A DNA stretch of 57,182 nt from Bauldia litoralis (GCA_945882315.1 CAMCWB010000018.1:1-57182); one strand, 5' to 3'; shown: positions 28,601 through 37,569, numbered from the stretch's first letter. Numbers and translations: made by a program. The notes: generated from the letters alone by a model not told the origin.

Positions 28601-29418
28601 TCTGCCGCCTCTCTGAATGCGGCCGGGGCATCGTCGTCGTCATGGTCGGCATCGTCGGGATCGGCCATTGCCTTCGGCCAGCGGATGATCTCGAGCTGGC
28701 CGTCGTGGTGCTCGACCACGGCCGTGCAGCTTTCCACCCAGTCGCCGGTATTGATGTAGCGGAAGCCCGACAGGTCGGCGATACGGGCGTGATGAATATG
28801 GCCGCAGACGACGCCGTCGGCTCCTTCCTTCTTCGCCTCTCCGGCCAGCGCATCCTCGAAGGCGCCGATATAGTTCACGGCGTTCTTCACCTTGAACTTC
28901 AGATAGGCGGAGAGCGACCAGTAGTCGAAGCCCAGCCGCCGCCGGACGCGGTTGAAGGCGGTGTTGAGGACCAGGACGATCGTGTAGGCGGTGTCGCCGA
29001 TATGGGCGAGCCAGCGCGAATGCCGCACGACCATGTCGAACTGATCGCCATGGATGATCAGGAGGCGCTTGCCGTCGGCCGTCGTATGGATGGTGCGGTC
29101 GACCACCTCGACGCCACCGAAATGGCTGCCGATGTAATCGCGCAGGAATTCGTCATGGTTGCCCGGGATATAGGTGACCTTCGAGCCCTTCCGCGCCTTG
29201 CGGAGCAGCTTCTGGACGACGTCGTTATGCTCCTGCGGCCAGTACCAGCCGCGGCGAAGCCGCCATCCATCGACGATGTCGCCGACCAGATAGATCTGCT
29301 CGGCGTCATGGAAGCGCATGAAGTCGAGGAGCAGGCGCGCCTGGCACCCCCGGCTGCCGAGATGGACGTCGGAAATGAAGAGGGTACGGAAGTGCCGTGA
29401 TTGAGGCCGGTCGAGCAT
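28597..29418 (-). CDS. plcP: Metallophosphoesterase, probable phospholipase C PlcP
   Basis: A 273-residue calcineurin-like phosphoesterase, often annotated as a UDP-2,3-diacylglucosamine hydrolase. Metal-binding motifs are FISDVHLGSRG, LVGDIVDGW, YIPGNHDEFL and VCGHIHHARI. The close match is to rhizobial PlcP, which removes phosphocholine or phosphoethanolamine head groups under phosphate starvation and supplies diacylglycerol. The downstream glycosyltransferase overlaps by four bases, supporting this. A Pho-box-like sequence lies about 55 bases upstream. The ATG at 29418 was chosen because the conserved domain starts eleven residues later. Confidence 0.8.
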   Translation of the reverse strand: MLDRPQSRHFRTLFISDVHLGSRGCQARLLLDFMRFHDAEQIYLVGDIVDGWRLRRGWYWPQEHNDVVQKLLRKARKGSKVTYIPGNHDEFLRDYIGSHFGGVEVVDRTIHTTADGKRLLIIHGDQFDMVVRHSRWLAHIGDTAYTIVLVLNTAFNRVRRRLGFDYWSLSAYLKFKVKNAVNYIGAFEDALAGEAKKEGADGVVCGHIHHARIADLSGFRYINTGDWVESCTAVVEHHDGQLEIIRWPKAMADPDDADHDDDDAPAAFREAAE

Positions 29419-29470
29419 CCGGATTGAGCGCCAGTTTGAGTGTGTGTTCCGGCGCAAATATCTGATTCCA

Positions 29471-29488
29471 AAGACGGTTCTGTGACAC
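29471..29488 (-). promoter_or_regulatory. Possible Pho box upstream of plcP
   Basis: On the minus strand the sequence GTGTCAC-N4-CCGTCTT matches the PhoB consensus CTGTCAT-N4-CTGTCAT at 10 of 14 positions, with the correct 11-base period. It lies between the LysE gene end and plcP. The match is suggestive only. Confidence 0.4.
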
Positions 29489-29494
29489 CTGAGT

Positions 29495-30088
29495 TTAGAA
29501 AAAAGTAGGCACAGTAGAAATGACGAGGAGGATGGCCATGGCGATGTTGAACCGTCGCCGCCATGAATCATCGTCAAGCAGCCGCGAAATGGTGCTGCCG
29601 AAAAGCGCCCAGACGATGCCATTCGGAATGCAAACTAGCCCGAAAAGCGCAGCGATTACGGTAATTTCGACGGCTTTGTTGCCGGTCTCCGTCGTATAGA
29701 GCGCGACGCCGGCGAGCACGATCGCCCAGGCTTTCGGGGTGACCCACTGAAAGGCCGCCGCCTCGAGGAAGCTCATCGGCCGGCCGCTCCGCCCCTTGGC
29801 CTCCGACCGGCCGGCCATGGCGATCTTCCAGGCCAGCCAGCAGAGATAGGCGAAGGCCAGGTATTTCAGGAGGTCGTGCAGCGTCGGAAAGGCCTGGAAG
29901 GCGAGGCCGAGCCCGAGGCCGACGGCGACGATCATCACCGGGAAGCCGGCCGCGATGCCGAGGATGTGCGGAATCGTCGGCCGAAGACCCCAATTGGCTC
30001 CCGAAATCAGCACCATCAGATTGTTGGGCCCGGGCGTGGCTGTGCCGACGATGACGAAGCCGAGCAGCGGCAGCAAGGTATCGATCAC
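29495..30088 (-). CDS. LysE/RhtB family amino-acid exporter
   Basis: A 197-residue protein with about six membrane helices. The family signature VGTATPGPNNLMVLISGANWG is near the N-terminus. The GTG at 30088 was chosen because a GGAGG site stands seven bases before it; an in-frame ATG at 30136 lacks one and would overlap the palindrome at 30105-30123. The substrate is probably an amino acid or derivative. plcP begins 76 bases downstream. Confidence 0.87.
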   Translation of the reverse strand: MIDTLLPLLGFVIVGTATPGPNNLMVLISGANWGLRPTIPHILGIAAGFPVMIVAVGLGLGLAFQAFPTLHDLLKYLAFAYLCWLAWKIAMAGRSEAKGRSGRPMSFLEAAAFQWVTPKAWAIVLAGVALYTTETGNKAVEITVIAALFGLVCIPNGIVWALFGSTISRLLDDDSWRRRFNIAMAILLVISTVPTFF

Positions 30089-30104
30089 GCGGCATCCTCC
30101 AGAT

Positions 30105-30123
30105 AGGTAATCATCACTTACCT
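30105..30123. promoter_or_regulatory. Palindrome AGGTAA-N7-TTACCT upstream of lysE-like gene
   Basis: A perfect six-base inverted repeat with a seven-base spacer lies 16-35 bases before the GTG of the exporter gene and about 100 bases before the divergent SDR gene. The layout suggests a dimeric regulator; no regulator gene is adjacent. Confidence 0.4.
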
Positions 30124-30223
30124 TATTCTCGGCCATTCGGCATCTGGATTCTCGACGCCAGCAGGCTGCCGCCCTTTGCTAAGGAACCAAGGCGCGCTAC
30201 TCGGAAGAAAAGAGGAGGAAAAG

Positions 30224-31003
30224 ATGGACCTTGGCATCGCCGGACGGAAGGCAATCATTTGCGCGTCGAGCCGCGGGCTCGGCAAGGGCTGCGCGCTCGC
30301 TCTGGCGGAAGCCGGCTGCGATATCGTCCTCAACGGCCGCAACGAGGCGACGCTCGCAAAGACGGTCGACGAAATCCGGGCGCGCTTCAATGTCCGGGTC
30401 AAACCGGTCGTCGCCGATGTCAGCACGAAGGAAGGTCAGAAGGCGCTGCTTGCCGCCTGCCCGGCGCCGGACATCCTGGTCAACAACAACGCCGGCCCTC
30501 CCCGCCGCCATTTCACGACCCTCGACCGCGAGGCGCTGATCGGTGGCGTCATCCAGAACATGGTGACGCCGATCGAACTCATCCAGGCGGTGATCGGCGG
30601 CATGGCGGAGCGAAAATTCGGCCGCATCGTCAACATCACCTCGGGTTCGGTGATGGCTCCGATCGATGGTCTCGACCTGTCCTCGGGGGCCCGCGCTGGG
30701 CTGACGGCCTTCCTGGCCGGCGTCTGCCGCGAATTCGCCAGCCGCAACGTGACGATCAACAACATCCTGCCCGGCAAGATGGATACCGACCGCTTCAATG
30801 GCGGGCTGAAAGCGCGCGCCGAGAAAAGCGGCCTGCCGATTCCCGAGGCGCTGGAGGAAGCCCTTTCGGAAATCCCGGCGCACCGTCTCGGCACGCCGGA
30901 AGAATTCGGCCAGCTCTGCGCCTTCCTGTCGTCGCGCTACGCCGGCTACATCACGGGCCGCAATTTCCTGGTCGACGGCGGCCTGTTCCCGGGCACCTTC
31001 TGA
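30224..31003 (+). CDS. Short-chain dehydrogenase/reductase with altered active site
   Basis: A 259-residue SDR with cofactor motif ASSRGLGKG near the N-terminus and NNNAGPP in the middle. The catalytic Ser is in NITSGS, but the usual YxxxK is replaced: the aligned segment reads SSGARAGL, giving Ser for Tyr and Arg for Lys. A subgroup of SDRs annotated as 3-oxoacyl-ACP reductases shares this. The C-terminus VDGGLFPGTF is typical. A strong GAGGAGG site precedes the ATG at 30224. Real substrate and activity are uncertain. Confidence 0.82.
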   Translation: MDLGIAGRKAIICASSRGLGKGCALALAEAGCDIVLNGRNEATLAKTVDEIRARFNVRVKPVVADVSTKEGQKALLAACPAPDILVNNNAGPPRRHFTTLDREALIGGVIQNMVTPIELIQAVIGGMAERKFGRIVNITSGSVMAPIDGLDLSSGARAGLTAFLAGVCREFASRNVTINNILPGKMDTDRFNGGLKARAEKSGLPIPEALEEALSEIPAHRLGTPEEFGQLCAFLSSRYAGYITGRNFLVDGGLFPGTF

Positions 31004-31010
31004 ACGTAGC

Positions 31011-31040
31011 GCGGATTAGCCCTCTTCGGGCGTAATCCGC
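31011..31040. repeat. REP-like hairpin GCGGATTA...TAATCCGC
   Basis: Perfect 8-base arms with an inner CCC/GGG stem lie between the ends of the convergent SDR and PNPOx-like genes. Elements of this sequence are common in rhizobial intergenic regions. It may also act as a weak bidirectional terminator. Confidence 0.6.
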
Positions 31041-31056
31041 CGCCAGCGGGTATTGT

Positions 31057-31557
31057 TCAGCTCAGACTGACTTCCGCGACCTTGCCCTTGTAGTCCTTCT
31101 TCGGATCCGACCCGAACAGGAGCTTGACGCCGGCGAGAATGCTCGACGCGTTCTCCCAGATCTCAGCACGCTCGGCGTCGAGCCGGAGCAGCGTCAGCTT
31201 CGGATCGGTCTTGCCGCCCTCGAACCACGCCGCGACGAAGGGGTTCCACAGCCGGTCGACGACCGCCCGGTCATTGTCGATGCTGAGCCGCCCGTGGATG
31301 CTGGCGAAGATGCCGTGGCCCTTCGAAACGAAGGTAGCGATGGCGCGGTCGCCCTTACGAAGGCCCTGCACGAGGCCGGCATCCGCGGCGGTGAAGAACC
31401 AGATCGGTCCCTTCTCCGTGCCATTCTTCTCGGCGTCGAGCTGCGCGGTCATCGGCTGGGCATGGCCGTCCTCGACGCCGTTCAATCCGACCATCATGGT
31501 CATGTCCGATTTGAGTTCTTTCCAGAACTTGGTTTCGAGCTCTTTCGGTGTCGGCAT
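31057..31557 (-). CDS. Pyridoxamine-phosphate-oxidase-like (general stress protein 26) family protein
   Basis: A 166-residue protein with a split-barrel flavin-binding fold: PIWFFTAADAGLVQGL, then ATFVSKGHGIFASIHGRLSI and a conserved VDRLWNPFVAAWFEGG. This is the stress protein 26 family (PF16242), whose members bind FMN or FAD; physiological substrates are unknown. The ATG at 31557 has a GGAGG site eight bases upstream; another in-frame Met lies six codons earlier. Confidence 0.83.
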   Translation of the reverse strand: MPTPKELETKFWKELKSDMTMMVGLNGVEDGHAQPMTAQLDAEKNGTEKGPIWFFTAADAGLVQGLRKGDRAIATFVSKGHGIFASIHGRLSIDNDRAVVDRLWNPFVAAWFEGGKTDPKLTLLRLDAERAEIWENASSILAGVKLLFGSDPKKDYKGKVAEVSLS

Positions 31558-31636
31558 CGGACTGTCCTCCGGCATGGCCCCACCGGGGAATGCACGAGGC
31601 AGCGGGAGGTTCCGAAAGGTACGCTGCCCAACGAGA

Positions 31637-31663
31637 AAGCCCCGGAGCAGCGCTCCGGGGCTT
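31637..31663 (-). terminator. Terminator-like hairpin after the GFA gene
   Basis: A perfect 12-bp stem AAGCCCCGGAGC/GCTCCGGGGCTT with a three-base loop, followed on the minus strand by TCTCG. It lies beyond the GFA gene end at 31713. Confidence 0.65.
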
Positions 31664-31712
31664 CGTTGGTCCGTGCTTCGATCTCACAACTCCTTTGCGG
31701 CCGTCCCGGCGC

Positions 31713-32150
31713 CTACTCCCGCATCAGCTCTCCCGTGCCGCCAAGCTCCGCGGGGAAATCCCGCTGCTTCGGCAGGCGGTCCTTCATCGGCAACACCGTG
31801 TCCTGGTAGTTCACGTGGACGCTCGGCCTGAACGGAACGCCGGGAATTGTCGCCGCGTAAACGTCGACCAGATTCCACCCCGGATGCTCGGTCATCAGGT
31901 GACCGCCGCAGGTCTTGCACCACTGGCGAAGGCTGTTCTCGCTCTTGCGGTAGGTCCCGACCTTGTCGGCGCCCTTGGTGATCCGCACCGCATCCGACGG
32001 CCACAGCGTGAAGGCGTTGACCGGGCCGGCGGACCACGAGCGACATGACTCGCAGTGGCAATAGCCCATGCCGGCGGGCTCGCCGCTCACCGCGATTTCG
32101 ACCGCGCCGCAAAAGCAACGGCCCGTATGCATCCTGTTCTCCGTCGTCAT
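31713..32150 (-). CDS. GFA (glutathione-dependent formaldehyde-activating) family protein
   Basis: A 145-residue zinc protein. The family cysteines are visible in GRCFCGAV, YCHCESC and WCKTCGGH. GFA-domain proteins are related to Gfa, proposed to speed formaldehyde-glutathione adduct formation, but most have no known role. An AGAGGA site precedes the ATG. It is divergent from the AraC-family regulator gene, which might control it. Confidence 0.87.
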   Translation of the reverse strand: MTTENRMHTGRCFCGAVEIAVSGEPAGMGYCHCESCRSWSAGPVNAFTLWPSDAVRITKGADKVGTYRKSENSLRQWCKTCGGHLMTEHPGWNLVDVYAATIPGVPFRPSVHVNYQDTVLPMKDRLPKQRDFPAELGGTGELMRE

Positions 32151-32328
32151 GTGTCATTCCTCTTGGATGGATCACGTCGCGTCGTCGCGAAGAGGCGTGT
32201 TCCTAGGCCAATCGATTGCGGCCGCGAATGATCCGGCGTCCGCAATGCTTGACACCTCGTCCGGGATTGGGGAGGCATCTGCCTGGAGCGTCCGGGCCGA
32301 ATGCCCGAACAGCCGGCGGGAACGACCG

Positions 32329-33300
32329 ATGGGTGCCGACGCGCTTTCCGACGTGTTGAGAACGGTCCGCCTTACCGGCGCGATATTTTTTAACTGCTCG
32401 GCCAGGGCGCCCTGGGTCGCCGAGCAACCGCCGCGGGAGCTGATCCTCCCAAGGATTCTACCGGGTGCCGAACATCTGATCGCTTATCACGTGGTCACCG
32501 AGGGCCGGTGCTTCGGCAATATCGTCGGCCAAGAGCCGATCGCGGTCGAAGCCGGCGAGGTCATCGTCTTCACCAAAGGCGATCCGCATGTCATGTCGAG
32601 CAGTCCCGGTATGCGCGCCGATCCCGGCGCGCCGGGCACGTTCGACGCTGCTACCGGCACCCAGTTGCCCTTCACCATCGACTACGGCGGCGACGGGCCG
32701 ACGCCGACCAGGTTTGTCTGTGGTTTCCTCGCCTGCGATGCCCAGCCTTTCAATCCGCTTCTCGAAAACCTGCCTTCGGTTATCAAGGTGGGAGACGTCC
32801 AGAACCGCGATCCAGGCTGGCTCGGCCAATTCATCCGTTTTGCGACGATGGAATCGGCGAACAAGCGCGCCGGCGGCGAAAGCGTCCTCGCCAGACTGAG
32901 CGAGCTTATGTTCATCGAGGTGGTTCGCCGGCATCTGGAAACGCTGCCGCCGGAACAGACCGGGTGGCTGGCGGGCCTGCGTGACCCGTTCGTCGGCAAG
33001 GCATTGTCGGCGATGCACGGTGCGCCGGCACAAAACTGGACGATCGAGGAATTGGCGAAGCAGGTCGGCCTGTCGCGATCGGTCCTCGCCGAACGCTTCA
33101 CCGATCTGGTCGGCATTCCGCCGATGCAGTATCTCGCCAAATGGCGGATGCAGATCGCAGCGGGGCTTCTGAGCGGCGGCAGCGCCAACATGGCGACCGT
33201 CGCCGCCGAGATCGGCTACGCATCGGAAGCCGCTTTCAGCCGCGCATTCAAGAAAATGCTGGGGACGTCGCCCTCGGTCTGGCGTCGCCGCAATATCTGA
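32329..33300 (+). CDS. AraC family transcriptional regulator with N-terminal cupin
   Basis: A 323-residue protein. The N-terminal cupin-type sensing domain (about residues 10-180) includes HLIAYHVVTEGRCF and EAGEVIVFTKGDPHVM. The C-terminal 100 residues hold two helix-turn-helix motifs, WTIEELAKQVGLSRSVLAERF and a second ending SEAAFSRAFKKMLG. The ATG at 32329 was chosen because the cupin starts soon after; the longer ORF overlaps the divergent GFA gene. Targets are unknown; the neighbouring GFA gene is one candidate. Confidence 0.88.
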   Translation: MGADALSDVLRTVRLTGAIFFNCSARAPWVAEQPPRELILPRILPGAEHLIAYHVVTEGRCFGNIVGQEPIAVEAGEVIVFTKGDPHVMSSSPGMRADPGAPGTFDAATGTQLPFTIDYGGDGPTPTRFVCGFLACDAQPFNPLLENLPSVIKVGDVQNRDPGWLGQFIRFATMESANKRAGGESVLARLSELMFIEVVRRHLETLPPEQTGWLAGLRDPFVGKALSAMHGAPAQNWTIEELAKQVGLSRSVLAERFTDLVGIPPMQYLAKWRMQIAAGLLSGGSANMATVAAEIGYASEAAFSRAFKKMLGTSPSVWRRRNI

Positions 33301-33328
33301 AAGCCGGCGACATTCGTCCCAACAAAAA

Positions 33329-33355
33329 AGCCCCGGAGCATCGCCCCGGGGCTTC
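33329..33355. terminator. Bidirectional terminator between AraC and DRE-TIM genes
   Basis: A 9-bp stem AAGCCCCGG/CCGGGGCTT sits between the convergent gene ends, with an A-run on the left (T-run for the minus strand) and CTTC on the right. Confidence 0.75.
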
Positions 33356-33380
33356 TTCATTCCGTCCGATAGACCGAAGC

Positions 33381-34616
33381 CTAGGCGGGCTTGTTTTCCT
33401 GGATGATGCGCTTGGCGACATCCTTGAACTGCTCGCGGGTGAGCAGCTTCTTGAGCTTCATCGATTCGACCTTGACGGCCTGGGTGATCTTCAGGGCGTC
33501 CTCGTCGGAGACCTGCATGCCGGCTTCCGTCAGCCACAGATTGACCGAGTCGATGCCGCTGCCCTTGCCCATGACGACCTTGGCCGGGTTGTTGCCGGTC
33601 GCCGTCCAGCGCACCGGGAAGAGCTCGGTCGCATACTGCTCGCCGCAGTTCTTGTACCAGCTCGCGATGATGCCGGATTCGATGGCGTAGAGGTCCTTGC
33701 CGACCACCGGCTTGTTGTCCGGAACCGAGACGCCCGAAAGCTGCTGGACGAGTTGCGCCAGGCCGAACAGCTTGGTCGTGTCGATGCCGATGTCGATGTT
33801 GTACATGGTCTTCAGCGCCATGACGGTCTCTTCCATCGGCGTGTTGCCGGCGCGCTCGCCGATGCCGAGGACGGTCGTGTGGGCGACTTCGGCGCCCTCT
33901 GCCAGCGCCATGATCGTGTTGGCGACGCCCATGCCGAAATCCTGGTGGAAATGCGTCTCCAGGCGCGAGTTGATCTTCGCCTTCACGGCCCGCACGAAAT
34001 ACGGCACCGCATGGGGCGAGATCACGCCGAACGTGTCGACCAGTGCCAGCGCGTCCATGTGGCCTTCCTTGGCCACGCGGTTGATCATCTGGAGCACCCA
34101 GTTGAGATCGGCGCGGGTGAAGTCGATCGGGAAGAAGACGACCTCGAGGCCGTTCTCATGCGCGAAGGCGGTGGATTCGATCGAGGTCTCGATCGCCTTC
34201 TCCATCGGCCACCGATAGGCGATGTCGATGATGTGCTGGCTGGACGGGATCTCCATGACCACGCCCTTCACACCGGTGTCGATGGCGCGCTTGACGTCTT
34301 CCTTCATGCAGCGGGCGAACGAGAAGATTTGCGGCCCGAGGTTGCGCTTGACGATCTCCTTGATCGCCTCGTTGTCGGCGGGCGAGACCACCGGCATACC
34401 CGCTTCGATGCGGTGAACCCCTGCTTCGGCCAGCTTCTCGGCGATGCGGATCTTGTCGTCCTTGGTGAAGACGATGCCGGCCTGCTGCTCGCCGTCGCGC
34501 AGCGTTACGTCATGGATCTTGATGTTCTTGGCGAAGGTGAAATCCTTGGCGACGTCTGCCTCATAGTCCCAGGCGCTGACGAACCAATCCTTGGATTTCC
34601 AGGGCTCACTGACCAT
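33381..34616 (-). CDS. DRE-TIM metalloenzyme (isopropylmalate/homocitrate synthase or HMG-CoA lyase-like)
   Basis: A 411-residue TIM-barrel protein. The signature DVTLRDGEQQAG supplies the Arg and Asp of the DRE motif; metal histidines lie in ETHFHQDFGMG, and GIGERAGNTPMEE matches the conserved loop of the LeuA/homocitrate synthase class. The C-terminus lacks a recognisable LeuA leucine-binding domain. The reaction is probably an acyl-CoA/2-oxoacid condensation or its reverse. The ATG at 34616 was chosen over the ORF start. An FAH-family gene lies 139 bases upstream on the same strand, suggesting a shared catabolic path. Confidence 0.78.
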   Translation of the reverse strand: MVSEPWKSKDWFVSAWDYEADVAKDFTFAKNIKIHDVTLRDGEQQAGIVFTKDDKIRIAEKLAEAGVHRIEAGMPVVSPADNEAIKEIVKRNLGPQIFSFARCMKEDVKRAIDTGVKGVVMEIPSSQHIIDIAYRWPMEKAIETSIESTAFAHENGLEVVFFPIDFTRADLNWVLQMINRVAKEGHMDALALVDTFGVISPHAVPYFVRAVKAKINSRLETHFHQDFGMGVANTIMALAEGAEVAHTTVLGIGERAGNTPMEETVMALKTMYNIDIGIDTTKLFGLAQLVQQLSGVSVPDNKPVVGKDLYAIESGIIASWYKNCGEQYATELFPVRWTATGNNPAKVVMGKGSGIDSVNLWLTEAGMQVSDEDALKITQAVKVESMKLKKLLTREQFKDVAKRIIQENKPA

Positions 34617-34755
34617 TACACTCGTCCTTTTTTGGTGGATGGCATTGAAACCGTTTTTCGGTGGCACACCCGTGCCATCCCACGCGGCGGGACGCAATCG
34701 CTTTTTCGCAGGGGTGCGGGGCGAAAGGGCCGGAAACCGCGAATTGGTCCCCCGA

Positions 34756-35619
34756 TCAGACCACCGGATTGGTCAACTCACCAATTCCGGAAATGGTTAC
34801 GGAGACGACATCGCCGGGCTTCAGGAAGCGCTGCGGATTGAAGCCGATGCCGACCCCGGCCGGCGTGCCGGTGGCGATCAGGTCGCCCGGATCGAGCGGC
34901 ACGCAGGCCGAGACCGCCTCGATGATCTGGCCGACGTCGAAGATTAGCTCGCGAAGCGGTGCGAACTGCCGGCGTTCGCCATTGACGAAGGTCGAAAGCT
35001 CCTGCCCGTCGGGCACGCCGAACTCGTCCGCCGTGACCAGCACCGGCCCCACCGGGCAGAAACCGTCGAGGCTCTTGCCGAGGAACCACTGCTTGTGGCG
35101 CTGCTGGATGGTCCGCGCCGTCACGTCGTTGACGATCGTGTAGCCGAACACATAGGCGAGCGCGTCGCCGCGTTTCACGTTCTTGGCACGGCGGCCGATG
35201 ACGACGCCGAGTTCGCCCTCGTAATCGACCGAATTGGTCGGGTCGAGCGCCGCGTTGATTCCGTCGAGAGGGTCGGCGAGCGAGGTGATCGCCTTGGTGA
35301 AGACGACCGGGAAATCCGGCACTTCCTGCTTGTCGCCCGACTGGTCGACGCCGCTCCTTGCGAATTCCTTGGCGTGCTCGTGATAGTTCTTGCCGACGCA
35401 GATGACGTTCCTGGCAAGCGGCCCGACCGGTGCCGCGACCTTCGCCGAACCGAAGTCGAGCGGCGCCGCATATTCGAGCGCCCCGCCCGCCTCGACGAGC
35501 GCGATGACGTCGCGGAGATCGCGGACAGCCAGGCCGCCCTTGAGGAGCGGGTTGAAATGATCGCCGGCGACGGTGCCGAACACCTTGCCGTCCGGTCCGT
35601 GAATGGCTGCGATGCGCAT
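34756..35619 (-). CDS. Fumarylacetoacetate hydrolase family protein
   Basis: A 287-residue protein with a small N-terminal domain and the FAH core: GKNYHEHAKEF, VDYEGELGVVIG with metal-binding acidic residues, and VNDVTARTIQ. The family includes acylpyruvate hydrolases and 2-hydroxyhepta-2,4-diene-1,7-dioate isomerases. A purine-rich GGGGGG-type site precedes the ATG. It lies between thiD (24 bases) and the DRE-TIM gene on the same strand. Confidence 0.88.
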   Translation of the reverse strand: MRIAAIHGPDGKVFGTVAGDHFNPLLKGGLAVRDLRDVIALVEAGGALEYAAPLDFGSAKVAAPVGPLARNVICVGKNYHEHAKEFARSGVDQSGDKQEVPDFPVVFTKAITSLADPLDGINAALDPTNSVDYEGELGVVIGRRAKNVKRGDALAYVFGYTIVNDVTARTIQQRHKQWFLGKSLDGFCPVGPVLVTADEFGVPDGQELSTFVNGERRQFAPLRELIFDVGQIIEAVSACVPLDPGDLIATGTPAGVGIGFNPQRFLKPGDVVSVTISGIGELTNPVV

Positions 35620-35643
35620 TGTTTCCCCCCTCTACGAGTGTTT

Positions 35644-36450
35644 TTAGCCGTCTTTCCATATCGCATGGAAATGATGCACCGGCCCATGCCCCTCGCCGAT
35701 CTTCAGCCGGTCGGCCGCGGCCAGCGCGGCCGTCAGATAGTCCTTGGCGGCAGCCACGGCCGCTTCCATGTGGCGGCCCTTGGCGAGCCCCGCGGCGATC
35801 GCCGAGGAGAGCGTGCAACCGGTGCCATGCGTGTTCCCGGTCGCGATCCGCGGCGCGGTGAACCAGCGCCCGCCGACCGGCGTCAGCAGGTAGTCGGCGC
35901 TCTCGCTGCCGGTCCCGTGCCCGCCCTTCAGGAGGACGGCGCGCGCCCCCTTTGCCAGCAGCCGCGCCGCCTGTGCCTCGATCTCGGCCGCGCTCTGCGC
36001 GACGCTCTCGCCCAGCAGACGGGCCGCCTCGGGCATGTTCGGCGTGATGATCGCCACCTTCGGGATCAGGGTCGCGAGAAGTACCTCGACGGCCTCGTTG
36101 GCGATCAGCGGGTCGCCGCTGGTCGCGACCATGACCGGGTCGAGCACCACCTTCCGCTGCCGGTACCGGTCAAGCCCGTCGGCGACCGCCCGGATCGTCT
36201 CCGGCCGCGACAGCATGCCGATCTTCACGGCGTCGACCTTGAGGTCGGAAAAGACGGCGTCGATCTGCGCCGTCACGAAATCCGGCGGCACGTCGTGGAT
36301 CGCCGTGACGCCACGCGTGTTTTGCGCGGTCAGTGCCGTGATCACCGAGGCGCCGTAGACGCCGAGCGCCGAAAAGGTCTTGAGATCGGCCTGGATGCCG
36401 GCGCCGCCGCCCGAATCCGAGCCCGCGATGGTGACGGCGATGGCGGTCAT
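35644..36450 (-). CDS. thiD: Hydroxymethylpyrimidine/phosphomethylpyrimidine kinase
   Basis: A 268-residue ribokinase-fold kinase. The N-terminus [20 protein letters not shown] is diagnostic, and [17 protein letters not shown] is the anion-hole/catalytic segment. ThiD phosphorylates HMP and HMP-P in thiamine synthesis. No other thiamine gene is adjacent, although an NMT1/THI5-like binding protein is encoded at 9527-10594. Confidence 0.95.
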   Translation of the reverse strand: MTAIAVTIAGSDSGGGAGIQADLKTFSALGVYGASVITALTAQNTRGVTAIHDVPPDFVTAQIDAVFSDLKVDAVKIGMLSRPETIRAVADGLDRYRQRKVVLDPVMVATSGDPLIANEAVEVLLATLIPKVAIITPNMPEAARLLGESVAQSAAEIEAQAARLLAKGARAVLLKGGHGTGSESADYLLTPVGGRWFTAPRIATGNTHGTGCTLSSAIAAGLAKGRHMEAAVAAAKDYLTAALAAADRLKIGEGHGPVHHFHAIWKDG

Positions 36451-36523
36451 TCCGGCAATCCGTAAACAATGGAACCGGGCCGAGACCTATTGGAAAGGCC
36501 GGAGGGATTCAACCTCCGACGCC

Positions 36524-37474
36524 TCATGAGAGCGGCGCGGCCGGCGTCTCCGCCGCCTTCGCCTGCCGGCGCTCGATGCCGAGCTTGTGCTCGCGATAGA
36601 TGACGAAGAGGTCGGCGCCGATGATGATGGCCGTGCCGAGGAGGACGACCCAGGTCGGCCAGGTGCCGAAAATGACGAAGCTGACCGCCAGGATCCACAG
36701 CATCGACGTGTATTCGAAAGGCGCCACGACCGAGACGTCGCCATAGCGGTAGGAGAGCGTCATCAGCACCTGCCCGACGCCGCCGAAAATCCCGGCGAGG
36801 ACGAGAAACACCGCATCGCCGGCGGTCGGCATGGCCCAGCCGAAGGGCAGCGTCAGCAACGCCGCACCGGAGGTCAGGAGCGAGAAATAGATGACGATGG
36901 TCCCTGCCCCCTCGAAGCGGGTCAGCGTGCGCACCTGGGTTGCCGCGAGCCCGCTGAAGAACGCCCCGACGAGGGCGAAGATCGCGCCGATCTCGACGGC
37001 GCTGCCGCCGACATGCGCCTCAGGGCCGAAATAGTCGGACAGGATGATGAGCACGCCGATGAAGCCGACGATCACCGCCGACCAGCGATAGAGCCGCACC
37101 GTCTCGCCGAGCATGAAATAGGCGAGCACGACGGTGATCAGCGGCGCCGCATAACCGATGGCCGTCGCGTCGGCGATCGGCATGTAGGAAATCGCCGAGA
37201 AGCCGCAGAACATGCCGCCCGCCCCGGCAAAGGAGCGGATAACATGGCCCCTGAAATTCGAGGTCCTGAACACCGCCGGTATGCCGCCGCGCCAACCGAC
37301 CCAGATGAACACCGGAATGAGCGCGAAGAAGCTGCGGAAGAAGGCCATCTCGCCGACCGGATAGCGGTCGCTGACCAGCTTGATGACCGTGATCATGCTG
37401 GCGAAGGCGAGCGTCGAGATGACCTTGAGCGCGATACCGAGAAGCGGCTTCGGCGCGGCGTGGTAATCGATCAT
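36524..37474 (-). CDS. EamA/DMT family transporter
   Basis: A 316-residue protein with about ten membrane helices and two EamA repeats, the first with [20 protein letters not shown] and the second ending in [19 protein letters not shown]. Members export metabolites or amino acids; the substrate is unknown here. The C-terminus is polar. The gene lies 73 bases upstream of thiD on the same strand. Confidence 0.88.
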   Translation of the reverse strand: MIDYHAAPKPLLGIALKVISTLAFASMITVIKLVSDRYPVGEMAFFRSFFALIPVFIWVGWRGGIPAVFRTSNFRGHVIRSFAGAGGMFCGFSAISYMPIADATAIGYAAPLITVVLAYFMLGETVRLYRWSAVIVGFIGVLIILSDYFGPEAHVGGSAVEIGAIFALVGAFFSGLAATQVRTLTRFEGAGTIVIYFSLLTSGAALLTLPFGWAMPTAGDAVFLVLAGIFGGVGQVLMTLSYRYGDVSVVAPFEYTSMLWILAVSFVIFGTWPTWVVLLGTAIIIGADLFVIYREHKLGIERRQAKAAETPAAPLS

Positions 37475-37569
37475 GGAAGCATCGAGGGGATCATCCTGAT
37501 CCGCGCCTCCCGATTTTGGTGTGATTGAAACGCGGACCGGGCGGCCGGCGCAATGGCGGTCGGAGAAGC

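Noticed and set aside
28597-29418. Calling this gene lpxH or lpxI of lipid A synthesis
   Set aside because: The sequence and the overlapping glycosyltransferase fit PlcP better than the lipid A hydrolase; the general annotation comes from the shared metallophosphoesterase fold.
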